Assembly (NCBI RefSeq): GCF_003014655.1
Contig: NZ_PYAT01000006.1
Coordinates: forward strand, 62,001 to 126,000
Length of the DNA stretch: 64,000 bases
Source of the DNA: Planomicrobium soli
Lineage (GTDB): Bacteria; Bacillota; Bacilli; Bacillales_A; Planococcaceae
Reading direction: 5' to 3'
Each line of letters opens with the position of its first letter. The stretch's first letter is position 1. The notes under the pieces are model-generated. The model had not been told where the DNA came from and ran no database searches. It worked only from the letters and a program-made list of their open reading frames with translations. This document shows positions 34,096 through 41,341 of the stretch, piece after piece. Made by a program: the position numbers and the translations under genes.

Positions 34096-35307
34096 TTAAA
34101 ACGCTGCCGACTTTTTCTTTTGCATGTTCAGTGTCTGCTTCTTTTTCAGATAGGCATTTAGTATTTCTGTACTCAGCAACATTACGGCGATGAAAACAGC
34201 GACTGCGAAAGGAAAAACAGCAATTGTGGATTGCGATGCCAGAAAACCGAGAAGGGGCGGCAACAGTGAACTGCCTGTATAGGCAAGCGCCATTTGAAAG
34301 CCCATAATTGACTGTGCGTGTTCCTTACCGAACTGTGCCGGTGTCTCGTGCAGCATACTAGGAAAAATTGGCGCTAATCCCAAGCCGATTAAGATAAAGC
34401 CGATAAGCGAGAAACTGGCTGGCAATGGCACCAGCAGCAAGAACGTTCCAGCAAGCGCGGTTGTCTGGCCAATGCGGATAAGTGTCCGGCTGCTGACTTT
34501 TAAAGAAACAAAACCTGTTACAAATCTACCGATTGTAATGCCGCCAAAATAAAGGGACACCCATTTTGCGGCTGTTTCAATGGATAACTCTTTCACGTTG
34601 ACCAGAAAACTGCTTCCCCAAAGCCCAATAGCCGATTCAGCTCCGCAATAAAACAAGAAGGCAGTCAATGTCAGCTTAACCCCCTTGATTTGCAGCGGTT
34701 TTGTGGTTTGTGCGTCTGTACGTTTAGTATCCTCTGTAGCGGCTGCCATAGGCGAAGCGGCAACTTTGTCCCATAAAGGCAACGCCAGAAAAAGGATGAG
34801 TACGAGCAGGAACTGAATGCCTGCGATGGCCAAATAGCCGTTTCGCCATGTGCTATTCCCCGAAATAAAAGCAGCCATCACAATCGGGCCAAGCGTAGCT
34901 CCGACTCCCCAAAAGCAGTGCAGCCAATTCATGTGATGGGCTTTATAGTGAGCGGCGACATAATGGTTCAATCCAGCGTCAATGGCTCCAGCACCCAGGC
35001 CAAGCGGTATGGCGCAAAGAAACAGCCATACAAGAGACGGGGAAAAAGAAAAGCCGAGTATTGCAGCAGCTGTCATAAAAGAACTGACGAATGCAACTTT
35101 CCCTGTTCCAAACCGCTTTAATAAAAATCCGCTTGCCAAACTTGAAACTATTGTGCCACCTGCAATGACCATGAAAAGCAATCCAGCGGTCTCAAGTGGC
35201 GCACCAAACTCGGGTTGCATAACGGGCCAAGTAACTCCTAATAGCGAGTCAGGCAAACCCAGGCTGATAAAAGCCAAATAAATGATAATCAGAAAAAATG
35301 CAGCCAT
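34096..35307 (-). CDS. MFS transporter, FucP/YfkF-like
   Basis: A 403-residue major facilitator with about twelve hydrophobic segments split by a polar loop near residues 195-215 (SPMAAATEDTKRTDAQ). The N-terminus has SLGLPDSLLGVTWPVMQPEFG and FGTGKVAFVSS in the loop between helices 2 and 3, features of sugar-type or efflux MFS proteins. It is convergent with the BASS gene, with only 2 bp between stop codons and no terminator visible. The substrate cannot be assigned. Confidence 0.87.
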   Translation of the reverse strand: MAAFFLIIIYLAFISLGLPDSLLGVTWPVMQPEFGAPLETAGLLFMVIAGGTIVSSLASGFLLKRFGTGKVAFVSSFMTAAAILGFSFSPSLVWLFLCAIPLGLGAGAIDAGLNHYVAAHYKAHHMNWLHCFWGVGATLGPIVMAAFISGNSTWRNGYLAIAGIQFLLVLILFLALPLWDKVAASPMAAATEDTKRTDAQTTKPLQIKGVKLTLTAFLFYCGAESAIGLWGSSFLVNVKELSIETAAKWVSLYFGGITIGRFVTGFVSLKVSSRTLIRIGQTTALAGTFLLLVPLPASFSLIGFILIGLGLAPIFPSMLHETPAQFGKEHAQSIMGFQMALAYTGSSLLPPLLGFLASQSTIAVFPFAVAVFIAVMLLSTEILNAYLKKKQTLNMQKKKSAAF

Positions 35308-35666
35308 ATATGTGCCTCCTTGAATATGCTCTTGTTAGTTATTTCAGTCTATCATTCTATAAAGGGAAAAAATGAATATATTTACTTCCAAGTGCAACTA
35401 ATTAAAAATAGTAGCAGCAACCAAGAGTTCTGTTGCTGCTTTTCGCTGAATCCCGATAAAAATACTATCATGTTATAATGGAATTTAAAGATTGAATGTT
35501 CAAATAAAAATAAATTTTGTTCATTCTCTTTAAATAGGAGTAAACCTTCCTAATAAGAAGGACAGTAAACTTGTAAAGTGGGATGCCACAAATGCAGAAA
35601 TGGTTAAGGAACCGGCTCGAAATGAATTCTTCACATCCACTATAGCCAAAGGAGTGCAGACAGCAT
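35308..35666. other. Intergenic region upstream of the protease-nuclease gene
   Basis: Contains a terminator-like hairpin (35413-35443) with no plus-strand gene before it, an extended -10 TGTTATAAT (TATAAT at 35474-35479), and a leader of about 185 nt before the gene at 35667. No small gene with a good ribosome site is visible. Confidence 0.5.
35413..35443 (+). terminator. Orphan terminator-like hairpin
   Basis: AGCAGCAAC (35413-35421) pairs with GTTGCTGCT (35432-35440), followed by a short T run. It lies between divergent genes, so no known transcript would need it in this direction. Confidence 0.5.
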
Positions 35667-37403
35667 ATGACAGCATCTAAATTGGAAAGCATTGAACAAC
35701 AGGCTCTCGCTAGATACAGGCATCTTGAAAAGCAACGACAAGCACATCCAGCAGCCGATCCAGAAGAAATGGACAAAATGCTTGTGCGCTCGAGCGTTAT
35801 AAACGCACAGGATACTTTGTCGATAGAACGAATCATCAATAAAAACGATTTGTTGCCGATTGCGTATTTGGAAACAGGAACCAAAGCGGGCCGAGCGGTA
35901 TGCCGAACTACGCTGAGAAATCAGAACGGGCAGATCCAAGGTCATGGCACCGGATTTTTAGTGTCTCCCACGCTTCTTTTGACGAACAACCATGTATTGG
36001 ACATTAGGGAGGCAGCTTTATACGCGGCCGCTGAATTCAATTACGAAAATGATGAAAACTTTGCACCGCGTGAAATCAGCAGTTTTGGTTTTGAACCGGA
36101 TAAATTGTTCATTACTGACGAAGCGCTGGATTTTACCCTTGTGGCCATTCAACCTGTTGCAAAGAACGGTAAAAAGATTTCTGATTTTGGGTATTTGCCG
36201 CTTTTATCCCAGAAAGGAAAAGTCCTTGAAGGAGAGTTTGTTTCAATTATTCAGCACCCGAAAGGCGGACCAAAGGCCGTTACTGTCAGGGAAAACGAAG
36301 TGCGTTTTTTAGCACCTGACTTTATCCATTATGTCAGTGATACGGAAGCGGGATCCTCCGGCTCTCCTGTATTTAATGACCAATGGGTGGTAGTGGCGCT
36401 TCATCATGCAGCGATAAGTGATCCAGATGACAGCACAGAGTGGATTGCCAACGAAGGAATCCGGATCAGTTCCATCCTCAATTTTCTTGTTGAATGGAAC
36501 AGTGCCAATCCCCATCCTTTGCTCGCTCCGCTGTTGCAAGGGGTTCCGGATTTGGCGTCTTCAGTGGTTCCGATGGAAATGGGTCAGCTTGGGGAAGAAT
36601 GGTATAGCGGAGTATCGGGGTATGATCCGGCATTTCTGGGAGAAGGCTTCAATGTGCCGCTGCCGGAATTGATGGCTGAAGTTGCGCAAGATAGAGCGCC
36701 GTCAAAAGACGGAAAACCTGTTTTGGATTACACGCATTTTTCCATTGCCATGAGCAAGAAGAGAAGATTGGCATTCTATACGGCTGTCAATATTAACGGC
36801 AGTGAGCTGGTGGATGTGAAACGGGGCAATGACAAATGGTATTTTGACCCACGGCTCGATAAAGCGTTTCAAAGTGGGCCAGAATTGTACGAGAAGAACG
36901 ACCTCGATCGCGGCCATTTGACCCGCCGCCAAGATCCAAATTGGGGAGTGGATGCAATTCGGGCGAATGAGCATACATTCCATTTTACGAACTGCGCACC
37001 GCAGCATAAGAACTTCAATCAAAAAACGTGGCTAGGTCTTGAAGATTATATTTTAAAAAATGCAGAAACACATGACTTGAAAGTAACGGTTTTTACAGGA
37101 CCGGTGTTTCAGGAGAATGACCCCATTTACCGGGACGAATTTCAGATTCCTGCCGAGTTCTGGAAAATTGCCGTTATGAAGAAAGATGGCAACTCGCTTT
37201 CAGCATCAGCTTACCTGCAGACACAACGGGATATGATTGGAAATCTGGAATTTGCTTATGGTGAATATCAAACTTATCAGGTGCCGATCATACAAATAGA
37301 AGCATTGGCGCACCTTGATTTTGGAGAACTTAAAGCGCATGACGCATTAGCCGGAAAGGGTACGGGAATTGCCATCAAACAGATGGAAGATATCCGATTA
37401 TAA
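35667..37403 (+). CDS. Fused trypsin-like serine protease and DNA/RNA non-specific endonuclease
   Basis: A 578-residue protein joining two hydrolases. Residues about 60-290 form a V8/trypsin-like protease with an intact triad: His109 in LTNNHVL, Asp155 in EALDFTLV and Ser231 in GSSGSP. Residues about 345-565 form a NUC1/NucA-type beta-beta-alpha-metal endonuclease, with DRGH at 414-417 (catalytic His417) and the downstream NCAPQHKNFNQKTW motif ending at Trp455. There is no signal peptide; the first 45 residues are charged and helical (ESIEQQALARYRHLEKQRQ). It is likely cytoplasmic, or exported by an unusual route. GGAG lies 12 nt before the ATG. Flanking genes give no functional clue. Confidence 0.9.
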   Translation: MTASKLESIEQQALARYRHLEKQRQAHPAADPEEMDKMLVRSSVINAQDTLSIERIINKNDLLPIAYLETGTKAGRAVCRTTLRNQNGQIQGHGTGFLVSPTLLLTNNHVLDIREAALYAAAEFNYENDENFAPREISSFGFEPDKLFITDEALDFTLVAIQPVAKNGKKISDFGYLPLLSQKGKVLEGEFVSIIQHPKGGPKAVTVRENEVRFLAPDFIHYVSDTEAGSSGSPVFNDQWVVVALHHAAISDPDDSTEWIANEGIRISSILNFLVEWNSANPHPLLAPLLQGVPDLASSVVPMEMGQLGEEWYSGVSGYDPAFLGEGFNVPLPELMAEVAQDRAPSKDGKPVLDYTHFSIAMSKKRRLAFYTAVNINGSELVDVKRGNDKWYFDPRLDKAFQSGPELYEKNDLDRGHLTRRQDPNWGVDAIRANEHTFHFTNCAPQHKNFNQKTWLGLEDYILKNAETHDLKVTVFTGPVFQENDPIYRDEFQIPAEFWKIAVMKKDGNSLSASAYLQTQRDMIGNLEFAYGEYQTYQVPIIQIEALAHLDFGELKAHDALAGKGTGIAIKQMEDIRL

Positions 37404-37410
37404 AACAGTA

Positions 37411-37454
37411 AAAACGTCCGCAGGAGCTATAGAAGCTTCTGCGGACGTTTTTTG
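37411..37454 (+). terminator. Terminator after the protease-nuclease gene
   Basis: AAAACGTCCGCAG (37411-37423) and CTGCGGACGTTTT (37439-37451) form a 13-bp stem with more T following. Confidence 0.9.
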
Positions 37455-37582
37455 TTGAAAACTTTACCTGGACAGGCAGCCGTTAACTGTTCATATAATA
37501 GTCACTTACAAAAAAGACTTAAAAACGTATACTAGTTGAGATAGTTAGGCATGAACGGATTGCATCAAAAGGAGATTGCACA

Positions 37583-38956
37583 ATGAACAAAGGCAAAGAA
37601 TTAAATTCTGCAACAAAAGCAACATCAAAGGCTAATCATATGTACAAGACCATTTGGAGATGGCATTTTTATGCGGGGATTATTTTTGCTCCGATCTTGG
37701 TTTTGCTGGCTGTAACAGGATCCATATACTTATTTAAAACAGAAATTGAAGAAACAATCTATCAGGATTATTACGAAGTACGCCCGCAAGGAGAGTCGAT
37801 TTCCGCTTCCGGGCAAGTGGCAGAAGTAAAGCGGCTATACCCGGATGCTAGTGTCACCCGGTACCGGCCCGGAGAAGATGAAGGGCGCTCCAGCGAAGTG
37901 ACGATTCTTGAAAACGATGAATCATTTACGGTTTTTATGAATCCGTATACGGGGGAATCGTTAGGTAAATTGAACAACGATGACCGGATTATGAGGAAGA
38001 TCGAAAAACTCCACGGCGAACTGATGGCAGGGACAACAGGCGACCGGATTGTAGAACTTGTAGCGTGCTGGACAATTGTCTTGATGATTACAGGGTTGTA
38101 TTTATGGATGCCTAGAAAGAAGAAGGGATGGGCTGGCGTTCTTTTCCCGCGCCTGAAAAAAGGCAAAAAAATTCTTAGAAGGGATTTGCATGCAGTTCCG
38201 GCGTTTTGGGTGACAGCCGGCTTATTATTTTTAGTCCTGACGGGATTGCCTTGGTCTGGGTTTTGGGGAAATAATTTTCAAACGATAGTCACCAATTCCG
38301 GTGCAGGCTACCCTCCGTCTGTTTGGGTAGGAGATGCACCAATTTCGACAGTTCAGACGAAAGACATCGCGCAAGTTCCATGGGCGGCAGAAACCTTGGA
38401 TGTGCCGTTATCAAAGATTCAAGGTCTGGTTCCTCTGTCGCTGGATAAGGTGGTTGAAACTGCAGAGCAGGAAGGCATTTATCCCGGATATACGGTATAT
38501 ATTCCGCAAGAACAAGACGGTGTGTATACACTATCAATCTTTTCTCCAAGAGCTCAGGATGAAGCTACCATGCACATCGACCAATATACGGGGGCGGTTC
38601 TGGCAGATTACCGCTATGATAATTACGGAGTCATCGGGAAAGCGATCGCTTGGGGCATTACGTTGCATAAAGGGACCCAATTCGGCTTACCCAACCAGCT
38701 CATCAGTTTATTTGTTTGCCTTGGCGTTATTTTTGTGGCGGCAAGTGGAATCTATTTATGGTGGAAGCGGAAGCCGCAAAAAGGGCTAGGTGCACCTGCC
38801 GCACCGGCTCTGGTCCAAAAAAAGCCGTTTTTATTGGTGATGATTGGATTAGGGATTCTCTTCCCTCTTGTCGGCTTATCGATCTTGACGGTTTGGCTGT
38901 TGGATTGGGTTGTAATCCAGCGAATACCAACAGTTAAAAAGTGGTTGAATGCATAA
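37583..38956 (+). CDS. PepSY-associated membrane protein
   Basis: A 457-residue PepSY_TM family protein. The first helix has the family's HFYAGIIFAPILVLLAVTGS, and further helices lie near residues 150-170, 210-230, 370-390 and 415-445. An extracytoplasmic PepSY-like region (about 60-120) and a second (about 290-340) are separated by the core. Related proteins (PiuB-like) are linked to metal or siderophore reduction and respiratory metal handling; no direct evidence here. Putative promoter CTTACA, 17 bp, TATACT (37505-37533). Followed closely by a YtkA-like lipoprotein gene. Confidence 0.87.
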   Translation: MNKGKELNSATKATSKANHMYKTIWRWHFYAGIIFAPILVLLAVTGSIYLFKTEIEETIYQDYYEVRPQGESISASGQVAEVKRLYPDASVTRYRPGEDEGRSSEVTILENDESFTVFMNPYTGESLGKLNNDDRIMRKIEKLHGELMAGTTGDRIVELVACWTIVLMITGLYLWMPRKKKGWAGVLFPRLKKGKKILRRDLHAVPAFWVTAGLLFLVLTGLPWSGFWGNNFQTIVTNSGAGYPPSVWVGDAPISTVQTKDIAQVPWAAETLDVPLSKIQGLVPLSLDKVVETAEQEGIYPGYTVYIPQEQDGVYTLSIFSPRAQDEATMHIDQYTGAVLADYRYDNYGVIGKAIAWGITLHKGTQFGLPNQLISLFVCLGVIFVAASGIYLWWKRKPQKGLGAPAAPALVQKKPFLLVMIGLGILFPLVGLSILTVWLLDWVVIQRIPTVKKWLNA

Positions 38957-38977
38957 AGGCGGAAGGGAGGAAATTCT

Positions 38978-39448
38978 GTGAATAAATCCAATGTGTTTTT
39001 ACTGTTGTTGGTTAGCTTGCTTCTTCTAAGTGCTTGTTCTGTCCGCAGCGATGCAGCAGATCTTTATAAACAAGAAACTCCTATTGAATTGGAGATTCTG
39101 TTGCCGGAGGCTATTTCAGTTGGTGACAAAGTTACGATACAAGCCTCTTTGACACAGGACGAAAAAAAGCTGGAAGATGCGGATTTTGTCCATTTTGAAA
39201 TCTGGAAACAGGATGGATCGATAAGATATCCGATGCAAGAAGCTAAGGACATGGGAGACGGCGTTTATCAGCTGACGGCACACTTTGCAAAAGAAGGACT
39301 TTATTATATCGAGGTTCATGCCGGAAACAATGGCTCTATCATTAGTCCGCAAAAGCAATTTGTTGTAGGCGGACTTTCGGGAAGCGACTTGGAAGCATTA
39401 GAGCAAGGCCCGAAAGAAAATGGAGGAACGTCTGGCCATCATCATTAA
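38978..39448 (+). CDS. FixH/YtkA-like lipoprotein
   Basis: A 156-residue lipoprotein: hydrophobic N-terminus with lipobox LLSAC (Cys16), then a beta-sandwich domain resembling YtkA-like/FixH proteins (about residues 30-125; IQASLTQDEKKLEDADFVHFEIWKQDGS and YYIEVHAGN). It ends with GTSGHHH, a possible metal-binding tail. GTG start with GGGAGG 7 nt upstream, 21 bp after the PepSY gene, so the two are one operon. YtkA-like proteins often accompany copper or heme-copper oxidase functions; the role here is inferred. Confidence 0.8.
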   Translation: MNKSNVFLLLLVSLLLLSACSVRSDAADLYKQETPIELEILLPEAISVGDKVTIQASLTQDEKKLEDADFVHFEIWKQDGSIRYPMQEAKDMGDGVYQLTAHFAKEGLYYIEVHAGNNGSIISPQKQFVVGGLSGSDLEALEQGPKENGGTSGHHH

Positions 39449-39492
39449 AAAAGCTGCAATTTCCTGCTGGTGCTGGAAAATTGCAGCTTTTT
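39448..39492 (+). terminator. Terminator after the YtkA-like gene
   Basis: AAAAAGCTGCAATTT (39448-39462) and AAATTGCAGCTTTTT (39478-39492) form a 15-bp perfect stem. It separates the PepSY operon from the zinc-controlled cluster. Confidence 0.9.
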
Positions 39493-39556
39493 GTTAGAAG
39501 AAAAAGAGAGATTCAATAAAAGCAATTTCTTCGCAGAAATTTAATTCCGAAAAAAC

Positions 39557-39609
39557 TTGCAGTTGACAGCTGGACGTTATATGATATAAATCGTAATATT
39601 TACTATTTA
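39557..39609 (+). promoter_or_regulatory. Zur-controlled promoter of rpmG
   Basis: TTGCAG (39557-39562), 17-bp spacer, TATGAT (39580-39585), one base, then a 23-bp Zur box at 39587-39609 (core TCGTAATATTTAC) matching 20 of 22 consensus positions. The spacing is identical to the importer promoter at 15996-16048, and the sequence GACGTTATATGAT is shared. Zn-Zur should block transcription when zinc is ample. Confidence 0.82.
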
Positions 39610-39633
39610 AAACTTTTTTAAGGAGGAACTAAT

Positions 39634-39783
39634 TTGAGAGTAAATATCACATTGGCTTGCACAGAGTCAGGAGAACGCAATTACACGACCACTAAGAATA
39701 AGCGGAATAATCCAGAACGGATTGAATTGAAAAAATATTGTCCGCGGCTTCAAAAAGTAACTCTTCATCGGGAAACAAAATAA
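39634..39783 (+). CDS. rpmG: Ribosomal protein L33, zinc-independent form
   Basis: A 49-residue bL33. The sequence [17 protein letters not shown] has CTES where zinc-binding L33 has CTEC, so one of the zinc ligands is lost (a C-minus form); Cys36 in KKYCPR remains. In B. subtilis such paralogues replace zinc-binding L33 under zinc starvation under Zur control. The TTG start at 39634 follows AAGGAGGA with good spacing. It is the first gene behind a Zur box and just upstream of the zinc-free S14 gene. Confidence 0.9.
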   Translation: MRVNITLACTESGERNYTTTKNKRNNPERIELKKYCPRLQKVTLHRETK

Positions 39784-39789
39784 AAAAAT

Positions 39790-39823
39790 TTACGATTTTT
39801 CAAATCGTAATAATTACGCTTTA
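39790..39823 (+). promoter_or_regulatory. Second Zur site, between rpmG and rpsN
   Basis: The 23-bp site 39801-39823 (core TCGTAATAATTACG) matches the Zur consensus at 20 of 22 positions. The left half also pairs with TTACGATTT (39790-39798), giving a 9-bp hairpin with a 3-nt loop, i.e. three successive half sites. It lies 17 bp before the rpsN start, so it may give rpsN separate zinc control. Confidence 0.75.
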
Positions 39824-39840
39824 AATTAAGGAGACTAAAA

Positions 39841-40110
39841 ATGGCTAAAAAATCAAAGCAGGCCAAAGCTAGAAAGCAGCAAGAAAGTATAAACCACTAT
39901 GCCAGTTTTCGAAGAGAGTTGAAGGAAAAGGGCGATTATGTAGCAGTAAACAAGCTGCCGAAAGATTCTTCTCCTGTCCGCTTAAAAAACCGCTGCGAAT
40001 TGACCGGCAGACCGAGGGGCTATATGCGTAAATTTAAAATGTCACGAATTGCTTTTCGAGAACTTGCCCATAGAGGATTAATACCGGGAGTAAAAAAAGC
40101 AAGCTGGTAA
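39841..40110 (+). CDS. rpsN: Ribosomal protein S14, zinc-independent long form
   Basis: An 89-residue uS14 of the C-minus type, without the CxxC zinc ribbon of the 61-residue zinc form. The C-terminus has the universal [30 protein letters not shown]. It matches B. subtilis RpsNB/YhzA in length and pattern, which rescues ribosome assembly when zinc is short. The ribosome site AAGGAGACT lies just upstream and overlaps the end of the Zur site region. Confidence 0.95.
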   Translation: MAKKSKQAKARKQQESINHYASFRRELKEKGDYVAVNKLPKDSSPVRLKNRCELTGRPRGYMRKFKMSRIAFRELAHRGLIPGVKKASW

Positions 40111-40177
40111 TCTGTTTCATTCAATATCGGAAATTCCATTGGTGTACACGACTATATGATGAACTAAGAGGTGACTT

Positions 40178-41254
40178 ATGAAAAAACTTTTATTGCCGAT
40201 TCTTTTACTTTTGCTTTTAGTAAGCGCGTGCGGAGAAACGGAAGAAAGAGCTGCTGATAGCACAGAAGAGACGAAACTGAAAATACATACGACGGTTTAC
40301 CCTCTTACTTATTTTACAGAACGAATCGGAAGGGACCGGGTAGAGGTCCAATCGATTTATCCTGCTGGCGCAAATGAGCATACGTTCGAACCGACACAGC
40401 AAGACATGCTCTCCTTAGCTGATGCCGATGCAGTTCTGTATATCGGTTTAGGGTTAGAAGGCTTTATCGACAACGCTAAAAAAACATTGAAAAATGAACA
40501 GGTAAAGTTTGTTGCAACGGCTGATGCTATTTCTAAAAGTGAGTTGGGAGAAGGGCATGACCACAGTCATGAAGCAACAGAAGAAGAGCAAGGCCATGAA
40601 CACGCAGCAACCGAAGAAGAACATGCCCATGATCATGAAGCAACCGAAGAAGAACATGCCCATGATCATGAAGCAACCGAAGAAGAACACGACCACGAAC
40701 ATGAAGCAACGGAAAAAGATCATGACCATGGAGAATTTGATCCGCATATCTGGATTTCACCGGCATTAAGCCAAAAGTTAGCAGAATCAATAAAAAATGA
40801 ATTAATTGCACAAGATAAAGAACATGCTGAAGAATATGAAGCAAATTATCAGGAACTTGTTGATGAACTCAAGGCACTTGATCAATCGTTCCAAGAAATG
40901 GCAGCAAATGCGCAGAAAAAAACTTTTTTTGTATCCCATGCGGCTTTCGGCTACTTGGCAGATTCTTACGGTTTACAACAAGTGGCAGTTGCCGGTCTGA
41001 ATAGCCAAGATGAACCTTCTCAGAAACAATTGGTGGAAATCGTTAAGCAAGCAGAAGAACTGGGAATTCGTTACATTGCTTTCGAACAAAATGTCTCTTC
41101 CAGATTGACTGAGGTCATTCAGAAAGAGGTCAATGCGGAAGCCGTCCTGCTTCACAACTTAAGCGTTTTGACGCAAGAGGAGATTGATCAAGGGGAAACC
41201 TATTTTACACTCATGGAAAAAAACAGGGAGACCTTTGAAAAAATTTTAGAGTGA
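40178..41254 (+). CDS. Zinc-binding lipoprotein (ZnuA/AdcA-like) with a histidine-rich repeat loop
   Basis: A 358-residue cluster A-I metal-binding protein. The lipobox is LLVSAC (Cys18). Ligand motifs are visible: His in GANEHTFEPTQ, His in FDPHIWISP, His in VSHAAFGYLADSYGL and the acidic residue in FEQNVSS. Between the first two lies a long His/Glu loop (residues about 125-190), built from 11-residue repeats encoded by 33-bp DNA repeats. It captures zinc for an ABC importer whose permease and ATPase are not in this window. It follows rpsN by 67 bp with no terminator between, so it is probably co-controlled by Zur. Confidence 0.93.
   Translation: MKKLLLPILLLLLLVSACGETEERAADSTEETKLKIHTTVYPLTYFTERIGRDRVEVQSIYPAGANEHTFEPTQQDMLSLADADAVLYIGLGLEGFIDNAKKTLKNEQVKFVATADAISKSELGEGHDHSHEATEEEQGHEHAATEEEHAHDHEATEEEHAHDHEATEEEHDHEHEATEKDHDHGEFDPHIWISPALSQKLAESIKNELIAQDKEHAEEYEANYQELVDELKALDQSFQEMAANAQKKTFFVSHAAFGYLADSYGLQQVAVAGLNSQDEPSQKQLVEIVKQAEELGIRYIAFEQNVSSRLTEVIQKEVNAEAVLLHNLSVLTQEEIDQGETYFTLMEKNRETFEKILE
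40574..40732 (+). repeat. 33-bp tandem repeats in the zinc lipoprotein gene
   Basis: Four 33-bp units (40574, 40607, 40640, 40673) and a partial fifth (40706-40732), each encoding about ATEEEHAHDHE. Units 2 and 3 are identical in DNA, which points to recent duplication. Confidence 0.9.
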
Positions 41255-41294
41255 TTAAACCGGTAGAAAAAACAATAACAAGACTAAAATTCAG

Positions 41295-41341
41295 CAAGGC
41301 GTTTGCAAGGTGATGAGATCACTTTACAAACGCCTTGTTTG
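41295..41341. terminator. Terminator after the zinc lipoprotein gene
   Basis: CAAGGCGTTTG (41295-41305) and CAAACGCCTTG (41327-41337) with inner GTGAT/ATCAC pairing and a T tail. It lies between convergent genes and may serve both. Confidence 0.85.
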
